Shown: positions 1-7,500 of the stretch, one piece after another
Position numbering within the stretch: the first letter of the stretch is position 1
How the letters are laid out: each line of letters starts with the position of its first letter
Source of the DNA: JBKHYJ01 sp046565505
GTDB taxonomy: Bacteria > Acidobacteriota > Blastocatellia > UBA7656
Reading direction: 5' to 3'
Length of the DNA stretch: 10,484 nucleotides
Assembly (NCBI GenBank): GCA_046565505.1
Contig: JBKHYJ010000072.1
Span: forward strand, 1-10,484
Position numbers and translations under genes: made by a program
The notes under the pieces: model-generated
What the model was told of the DNA's origin: nothing
Databases searched by the model: none
The model's input: the letters and a program-made list of their open reading frames with translations, nothing else

Positions 1-1
1 A

Positions 2-322
2 GAAGGTGGGATAGAGGGAGAGATAAGAGGGATATGGGAGGAGTTGTTAGGTATAGAGGGGATAGGAGAAGAGGAGAGTTTCTTCGAGCTAGGGGGGGAC
101 TCTCTGCTCGTCATTCAACTGATCTCCAGGATACGGCAAACCTTCCAGGTAGAATTGCCTATACATAGTTTCTTTGAGTCTCCAACTATCGCCGCGCTTG
201 CCGGGATGATTAATAAAGCCCCAGGCACGGACGGTGAAGATGCTGAAAAGATCGCAAGAATGTTGGAGATGATAGAGCAACTTTCCGAGGAAGAAGTAAA
301 GGCTCTCATGGGCGACGCATGA
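2..322 (+). CDS. C-terminal end of an upstream PKS/NRPS megasynthase: carrier protein domain plus tail (partial, 5' cut)
   Basis: The frame is open to the left edge, so this is the last 106 residues of a longer protein ending at TGA 320-322. The visible part is a phosphopantetheine carrier domain. The motif FFELGGDSLL places the Ser that carries the 4'-phosphopantetheine arm at bases 101-103, followed by a typical helix II/III region (IQLISRIRQTFQVELP, then FFESPTIAALA). GGDS followed by FQVELP is frequent in carrier domains of mixed NRPS/PKS lines, so ACP and PCP cannot be separated here. After the domain comes an acidic helical tail, IEQLSEEEVKALM, of the kind found at the C-termini of cyanobacterial and myxobacterial synthases and thought to help protein-protein docking. 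There is no thioesterase, so the chain is passed on, presumably to the NRPS starting at 1435. An internal TTG at 44 is not a credible start because the domain begins upstream of it. The first 81 bases contain no C (see findings). Confidence 0.93.
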   Translation, partial: EGGIEGEIRGIWEELLGIEGIGEEESFFELGGDSLLVIQLISRIRQTFQVELPIHSFFESPTIAALAGMINKAPGTDGEDAEKIARMLEMIEQLSEEEVKALMGDA

Positions 323-332
323 GATTTTAATT

Positions 333-339
333 GAAGGGA
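333..339 (+). promoter_or_regulatory. Ribosome binding site for the methyltransferase
   Basis: GAAGGGA lies eight bases before the ATG at 348. It decides between two nearby ATGs: the one at 343 runs only ATG-AAA-TGA, whereas 348 opens the full methyltransferase frame. The site lies in the 25-base gap after the upstream stop codon, which fits translation from a shared transcript. Confidence 0.65.
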
Positions 340-347
340 CATATGAA

Positions 348-1364
348 ATGAGAAACCTGCCGAAAAGAATAGCCACACTTTCACCAGACAAGCGTCAACT
401 CCTTGAGCGAATGCTTAAAAAGGAAGGGCTATCTATATCCCCGGAAGAACCTGTAACGGGGGCTGAAGAACCGTCATTCAATCACCTCGAAGCTGTGAGT
501 GGAACTGTAGATGACTTCTTAAACAGGCTCAACGCGCAGACTCAACAGGCCGACGAAGAATATACCGGGGAAGTAGAATCTTCATTGACCGGCGAAATAA
601 AAGCCATGACTCGGAAAGGCTACAATGCGGCCAACGATCAACTGAACTCGGCTTTCGGAAGTAAGTACTCGATCTTTTTGAACCTCGGTTACATCTCGGA
701 TGAGAGCCGGGATTATTCCGGCATCCAGCTACCCGCGCAGATGCTCAACAGATCGTCGGTCAAGCTGGTGCTCGAACTCGTGGGAGATTTTGACATAACG
801 GGCTGCGAAGTGCTCGACGTGGGGTGTGGCCGAGGCGGGACCATTCATACGATCAATCAGTATTTCGAGGTTAAGAGTCTTACCGGCATTGATCTGTCCG
901 GCAGCGCCATCTCATTTTGCGGGAAGACGCACGCATCAGACCGTATGAGATTTCTGGAAGGCGATGCCGAGAGATTGCCTTTCGATAGCGGTTCGTTTGA
1001 TGTCGTGACTAACGTCGAGTCGTCGCACAACTACCCCAACCTGTTTAATTTTTATAGAGGCGTGATCAGAGTCTTAAAGAAGGGCGGCTATTTCCTGTAC
1101 ACGGACATAATGCCGACAAAATTTTTAAGCAGGCGCTTAGACTTCTTTCGAGAAATAGGGTTCAGTATAGAAAGAAACAGGGATATAACGAATAACGTTC
1201 TGCTCTCTTGCGACGAGAGCGCCAACAGGCACTTGAGGGCGTTTAACGTAGACCAAGGAGACTCGGTCATTCATAACTTTTTGAGCTCTCCGAGTTCTGA
1301 TACTTACAAAGACATGAAAATCGGGAAACTCACTTATAGAATTATGAGATTGAAGAAAGCTTAG
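348..1364 (+). CDS. Free-standing class I SAM-dependent methyltransferase with an NRPS-docking-like N-terminus
   Basis: The 338-residue protein has a Rossmann-type methyltransferase core. Motif I is VLDVGCGRGG at 155-164, the acidic strand-2 end is GIDLSGSAI at 180-188 (D182 expected to bind the SAM ribose), EGDAERLPF is at 204-212, DVVTNVESSHNYPN at 218-231, and the strand-5 region VLKKGGYFLYTD at 242-253. YSIFLNLGY at 107-115 before the core resembles small-molecule methyltransferases of polyketide and phthiotriol-type pathways, so O-methylation is the first guess; N- or C-methylation cannot be excluded. Residues 7-31 (RIATLSPDKRQLLERMLKKEG and following) match residues 15-39 of the downstream NRPS at about 11 of 25 positions, in the LSxxKxxxLxxxLKxxG pattern known from NRPS N-termini. 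A low-complexity acidic linker of roughly 55 residues joins this leader to the core. Its place between two megasynthase genes implies that it methylates the growing chain or the product. The start is supported by an RBS. Substrate unknown. Confidence 0.88.
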   Translation: MRNLPKRIATLSPDKRQLLERMLKKEGLSISPEEPVTGAEEPSFNHLEAVSGTVDDFLNRLNAQTQQADEEYTGEVESSLTGEIKAMTRKGYNAANDQLNSAFGSKYSIFLNLGYISDESRDYSGIQLPAQMLNRSSVKLVLELVGDFDITGCEVLDVGCGRGGTIHTINQYFEVKSLTGIDLSGSAISFCGKTHASDRMRFLEGDAERLPFDSGSFDVVTNVESSHNYPNLFNFYRGVIRVLKKGGYFLYTDIMPTKFLSRRLDFFREIGFSIERNRDITNNVLLSCDESANRHLRAFNVDQGDSVIHNFLSSPSSDTYKDMKIGKLTYRIMRLKKA

Positions 1365-1434
1365 AACCGCTTTAACCCGCACGAACGACACCCGCTAGCT
1401 AAAGCAAGCCTACTCGAATTCATGGATAACTGAT
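1365..1434 (+). other. 70-base gap between methyltransferase and NRPS
   Basis: No gene, convincing promoter or terminator is visible. Only a weak GGA (1424-1426) precedes the NRPS ATG. A four-codon-length frame, ATG-GAT-AAC-TGA (1422-1433), ends just before that ATG and could aid re-initiation. The pentamer AAAGC/GCTTT occurs three times (1356-1360, 1369-1373, 1401-1405), allowing two mutually exclusive short hairpins, both weak. The gene order and this short gap suggest that the NRPS is transcribed with the genes before it. Confidence 0.5.
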
Positions 1435-1569
1435 ATGAGCACAAAACAGAAGCTTAACAGGGATAGTTTAGCCATTCGCATTGGCGACCTCTCTGCCAGA
1501 AAGCAACAGTTCCTAGACAAGTTGCTCAAGAATGATGGCGTCGATCTCTCCCGCTTCACCATAATACCG
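1435..1569 (+). other. N-terminal docking segment of the NRPS
   Basis: Residues 1-45 precede C1 and contain RIGDLSARKQQFLDKLLKNDG (15-35), an amphipathic helix of the LSxxKxxxLxxxLLKxxG type commonly seen at the N-termini of NRPS and hybrid proteins. It probably receives the upstream partner. The same pattern opens the methyltransferase at 348. That the helix acts in docking is inferred from its position and recurrence. Confidence 0.65.
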
Positions 1570-4500
1570 CAGAAGAGAGACGGCGAGCCTCTGCCGCTAT
1601 CATTCGCTCAGAACAGGCTGTGGTTTCTACACCAGCTCGACCCCGCGAACATGGCTTACAACATCCCACTGGCCGTGCGGATGATGGGCAATCTTCACGC
1701 GGGTGCGCTTGAACGTAGTCTCAATGAGATTATCAGGCGGCATGAAGTTTTGCGGACCTGCTTTGCCGCTCAAAAGGGGCTGCCCGTTCAAGTCATCCTG
1801 CCTGAGATGGCTTTGCCGCTTACTGTGATTGATCTTAAGCAGTTCCCCGCCGCCGAGCGCGAAGAGGAAGTCACAAGGCTTGCAGCCGAGTATGTGACTT
1901 TGCCTTTCGACCTCGCGTCGGGGCCGCTGCTTCGCACACTGTTATTGCGGGCGGGAGAAGATCACCATGTGCTCGTCTTGATCATGCATCACATAGTCTG
2001 CGACGGGTGGTCGGTCGGAGTGTTGATCCGAGAGTTAGCTTCGCTTTACGAAGCGTATCTGACTGGTAAGCCGTCATCGCTGCCCGATCTAAGAATACAG
2101 TATGCGGATTATTCTTACTGGCAGCGCGAATGGATGCAAGGCGAAGTGCTGGAAAAGCAGTTGGGTTACTGGAGAGAGTTGCTCAAGGGAGCATCCTCAT
2201 TGATGCAGTTGCCGACTGACAGGCCCCGGCCCTCAGCGCCGAGCTTCCTCGGCGAAAGGCAGAGATTCCAGTTAGACGAAACGCTATCCGAGCAATTGAC
2301 TGCGTTGAACCAGCGCGAAGGCGTTACCCTGTTCATGAGCTTGCTCGCCGCTTTCGTCGTCCTGCTCTATAGATACTCTGGCGAAGAAGATATTCTGGTG
2401 GGCACGCCTTCGGCCAACAGGAACCGCAGCGAGGTCGAAGATTTAATAGGGTTTTTCATTAACACGTTAGTCTTTCGCACAGACCTCGGCGGCGAGCCTT
2501 CTTACGGCGAGTTGCTCAAGCGAGTTAAAGCGACGGCCCTCGGCGCGTATGCACATCAGGACTTGCCTTTTGAAAAGCTGGTCGAGGAGTTGCAGCCGGA
2601 AAGAAGCTTCAGCCATGCGCCGCTGTTTCAAGTCATGTTCGCTTTGCAGAACGCCCCTGTCGAAGCTCTGCAATTGCCCGGATTGACGATGAACGAAGTG
2701 TGGATAAAAACGACTATGGCTACTTATGATCTTACACTTGTGGCTATAGAAGTGGGGGGCAAGATAGGCGGATTCATAGAGTACAGCAAAGACCTCTTCG
2801 ACAACTCAACCATAGTGCGAATGACCGCTCATTACGAAAACCTGTTGCGGTCGATAACCGAAGACTGCACGCGAAAGGTAAGCGAACTATCGCTGCTGAC
2901 CGGGCAGGAGACAGAGCAAATCCTTCACGAGTGGGCCGGCGCGGCTAAAGAGTATCCGCAGGATAAATCTATTCACGAATTGATCGAAGCGCAGGCGGAG
3001 CGCACTCCCGACGCGACTGCCCTCGCCGCCGAGGGGCAACAGATCACCTACGCAGAACTGAACCGCCGGGCAAATCAATTAGCGCGTTACTTGCGCGAAT
3101 GCGGCGTCGGGCCTGAAGTGCTCGTCGGCATCTGCATCAACCGGGGCATTGAGATGGTGATCGGGCTGCTAGGCATATTAAAGGCCGGGGGGGCTTTTCT
3201 GCCGCTCGACCCAACATACCCTGAAGATCGGCTGGCGTTTATGCTGGCAGATGCGCGGGCCGAAGTCCTCTTAATAAACAAAGAGACGGAGCAAAAGCTG
3301 CCGACTCAAAATATGAAAGTGGTGCGGCTGGACGCGGACGCGCCGCACATCAGCAGGCTCTGTGATGAGAACCTGCAAAGCGTGGACGCAAGAAATCTCG
3401 CGTACGTAATCTACACGTCGGGATCAACGGGCAGACCGAAGGGTGTTCTCATAGAGCATAAAGGCGTCTGCAATATGGCCGAAGCACAGGTGCGACGGTT
3501 TAAAGTCAGTAGCGACAGCCGCGTGTTGCAATTTTCACCATTGAGCTTTGACGCGTCGGTGTTTGAGATAGTGATGGCCCTGCGAGCGGGAGCGACGCTG
3601 TACCTCTGCAAACAAGAAAAGTTGACGCCGGGCGCGGGCCTGCATGAGTTGATGAAAGAGGAAGCCATCACGCATATAACTATTCCACCTTCTATTCTAG
3701 GACTCTTAAAAGGCGAGGAAGAGTTGAATGCGCTAAGCACGATTGTTGTGGCGGGCGAGGCGTGCAGCGCAGAGGTCGCGGACAGGTGGTCGAAGGGGAG
3801 AAAGTTTTATAATGCTTACGGGCCGACCGAGGCCACCGTATGGGCGACGACCGATGATTGCCGGCAGCGAAACGGCAGGCCCGCGATAGGACAGGCCATA
3901 GATAACGCACATGTCTATCTACTCGATAGTAACTTGCAGTTAGTCCCTGTCGGAGTCAAAGGCGAAATCTATATCGCGGGGCCGGGCATAGCGCGAGGGT
4001 ACTTGAACCGTCCTGAACAGACGGCGGAAAAATTCATCCCCGATTCATTCAATCGGGAGGCGGGAGCGAGACTTTACAAGACGGGTGATCTGGCGCGTTA
4101 TAAAGTGGACGGGAGGATAGAGTACCTGGGCCGCGTCGATCAGCAGGTTAAAGTGAGAGGCGTCAGAATCGAGTTGGGAGAGATCGAAGAAGTAATAAGG
4201 CAAGAGCCGGCAATAAAAGATGTAATAGTAGATGTTCAAGAAGTCGAGCGAGGCGCGTCACGCCTGATCGCTTACGTGCTCCCGGAACATGGGGCTGATG
4301 TTCGACCGGGCGAGCTGAAGGCGGCCCTGCGTGTGAAGTTGCCTGAGTTCATGGTCCCGCAATTTATAGTGAAGCTGGAGCGCCTCCCGCTCACGACGAG
4401 CGGGAAAGTAGACCGGCGCGCGCTGTCTGTGATGGCTCCCGACAACGCCGAAGACCAATCCTATGAGGCGGCCAGGACTCTTGTCGAAGAAATGCTGGCG

Positions 4501-7500
4501 GGGATATGGGCGGAAGTGCTCTGTGCTGAGAGGGTCGGAGTACACAATAACTTTTTTGACCTGGGCGGGCATTCGCTGCTGGCGATGCAGGTGATCTCAA
4601 GGGCGCGCGATGCTTTCAACGTCGAGATACCGCTGCGAGCGATATTCGAATCCCTGACCGTCGCCGCGTTGGCCGAAAGAGTTGAGGCACTGCTCCGCGC
4701 AAACGACAGCCCTCGAAGTCGGCCACTGGAGCCTGTTTCAAGGGAGTCGAACCTGCCGCTCTCGTTCGCCCAACAACGTCTGTGGTTCATCAATCAACTG
4801 ATGCCTGATAGCCCTCTTTATAACATGCCGATAGCGGTCCGTCTTGAGGGGGCGCTTAACGTAGCGGCGTTAGAGCAGAGCTTGACTGAGATCACGCGAC
4901 GACACGAAGTGCTGCGCACGACTTTTAAAACTGTTAATGGGCAGCCCGCACAGGTCATCTCCGCCGCGAAGCCTCTCGCCGTTCCAGTCGTCTATCTGAA
5001 CGACGGCGAAGACGACCGGAAGCAAGCCGAAGTGCGCCGCCTTGTTGATGAGGAGATGCGGAGGGCGTTTAACCTCGAACGCGGGCCGCTTATCCGGGCG
5101 ACTCTCCTGCGGCTGAGTGAAAGAGAACAGATTCTATTGATGACCATGCACCACATTGTTTCAGATGGCTGGTCTGTAGGCGTGCTGGTCGAAGAGGTCG
5201 CATCGCTGTACGAGCGCTTTTGTACGGGCAAGCCGTCGTCGCTTCCTGAGTTGCGCATAAACTATGCCGATTATGCAGAGTGGCAGCGACAGTATTTGCA
5301 AGGCGAGATTTTTGAAGCGCAGCTTTCTTACTGGAAGCGGCAACTCGGCGGCATCCCTGCCACGCTGCAATTGCCAACCGACAGGCCCCGCCCGACCGTG
5401 CAGACATTCAGGGGGGCGAGTTACACGCACACGCTGCCGGTCGCTCTTTCCGATTCGCTAAAAGAGTTGAGCCGCCGCGAGGGATGCACCCTTTTTATGA
5501 CTCTGCTCGCGGGCTTCAGCGCACTGCTCTATCGCTACACGGGGCAGCAAGACATACTCGTGGGCACGCCGGTGGCGGCACGCCCCCAACTTGAAGCGGA
5601 AAAGGTCATAGGCTTTTTCACCAACACCCTCGTATTGCGCACGAATCTTTCCGGGGACCCCACGTTGCGAGACTTGCTCAAGCGCGTCAGGGAAGTCTGT
5701 TTAGGGGCATACGCCCATCAGGACTTGCCGTTCGAGAAGCTCGTAGAGACCTTGCATCCCGACCGTGACTTGAGCCGCACGCCGATTGTGCAGGTGGCGC
5801 TTGCGCTTCAGAATGCCCCGATGCCTCCGCTCAAGCTCCCGAATTTAACGCTCAGCCTTTTAGATGCTGACACGAAAACCGCCAAGACCGATTTAAGCCT
5901 TTCGATGATTGACGCCGATCAGGGGCTTACGGCATCGATGGAATACAGCACCGATCTGTTTGACGCGGCGACCGTAGCCAAGATGATGGCCGATTACCAG
6001 GCTTTGCTGGAGAGCGTGATTGCGAATCCCGATCAACACCTTTCCGCGCTTCCTGCGCCGAGCGTTCAACAAGTGATTAATTCGGGCAGGATTGATTCTG
6101 ACAAAGACGCGTATGAAGCAATCTATGAACGCTCGAATTTGACCAAGAACCAGATACTTGTATGGCTCGGTCAGATGTTGCTGCCCGAAGCCCCTCTTTA
6201 TAACAACGCGTTCAGCTTCGGCATCCTCGACGGAATTAACCCGCTTCATTTTCAGAGGGCATTTCAGACGCTCATAAACTCTTGCGACTCGATGCGGACG
6301 GCGGTCCGGGTCATCGACGGAGTGCCGCAGCGCCGCGTGCTCGACACTTTTCAATTCAGCTTGGAGTACCTTGATTTCTCACACCTGCCGGACCCGGTCG
6401 CGGAGTACAGAGCGTGGGGTAGAAAGCGGTGCGAAATTCAATTCGATCTGGAGAAATGCCTGTTCGATTCCGCGCTGGTTAAAATTAATGAAAACAGGTA
6501 CGGGTGGTATTTAAATCAACACCACCTCATATCGGATGGGTACTCGTACATGCTCATACTCCGGCACATGTCGGAACTGTACGAGCGGTCGCTCAGAGGC
6601 GAGTTAGAGGATTCGATAGCGCTCCCTTCTTACGAGTCTTACGTTGAGTATGAACGGGCGCACAGAAACTCAGCTCAATACCTGCGCGCGGAAAAATACT
6701 GGGAAGGGAAGCTTGAGAAACCGAGCGAGCCGCTCGTCTTTTACGGCAGGAATCATGTTAAGCAGACTACGCGGATCAGGAGAGTGGCTTGTAGATTGGG
6801 CGAGCAGCGGGCCGAAAAGTTGAAAGAGGTTGCGCGCAGAGAAGGCATCTTCAACAGGCATATTGACCTGACGATGCTCAACATCTTCTCTACGGTCTTG
6901 TTTACATACCTCCACCGCGTCAGCGGAAATCAAGAGCAGACGATTGCTACGCCGTATCACAATCGCCGTTCGGCCTCCGTCAAAGAGACTATCGGGCTCG
7001 TCATGCAGATCGTGCTGCTGAAAGTCACGATTGACGAGAAAGAGACCTTCTTATCACTGTCGAAGAAAGTCTCGTCCGACATATTTAACTCCATGCGGAA
7101 CTGTCCTTTTGCATTGGGGAACCCGCTGAACAAAAAAGCCTATGACGTATTCTTGAATTACCACAACGAGAACATGGCCGTGTTCAGAGGAAAGCCGGTA
7201 ATACCTGAATGGTTCCACACCGAACATGAAACTGACAGCCTGGGCCTTCAAATCAGAGACTTCGGGCTGTCTGGAAACCTGGCGCTTGACTTCGACTTTC
7301 ACTGCGACGTTTTTGATGAGGAAGAGCAGGCGCGCGCGATAAATCACTTCCTAAAAGTTTTGGACGCGTTCTTAGAAGACCCCGCGCAGCCCTTACTCCA
7401 CTTAAACCTCCTTACTGCCGAAGAGCGCCAGGAAATACTGTGCGAATTCAACCGCACATGTAAGCCGTTCGCACGCGACTGGACCATCACGGATCTCTTT

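Noticed and set aside
44..322. A separate small carrier protein starting at TTG 44
   Set aside because: The frame stays open to the left edge and the carrier domain needs the residues before position 44 (helix I, GIWEEL), so this is the end of a larger protein.
1369..1405. A terminator between the methyltransferase and the NRPS
   Set aside because: The stem is six pairs with a 25-base loop and no T-run, which is too weak for an intrinsic terminator.
5264..5461. A 65-residue + strand frame inside C2
   Set aside because: It is out of frame with the intact NRPS, has no RBS and no recognisable motif.
5893..6354. A 153-residue open frame on the - strand inside the NRPS gene
   Set aside because: It lies wholly opposite the intact C2-C3 coding region, shows no recognisable domain and is the mirror of a codon-biased gene. 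The same holds for the other minus-strand frames across the window.
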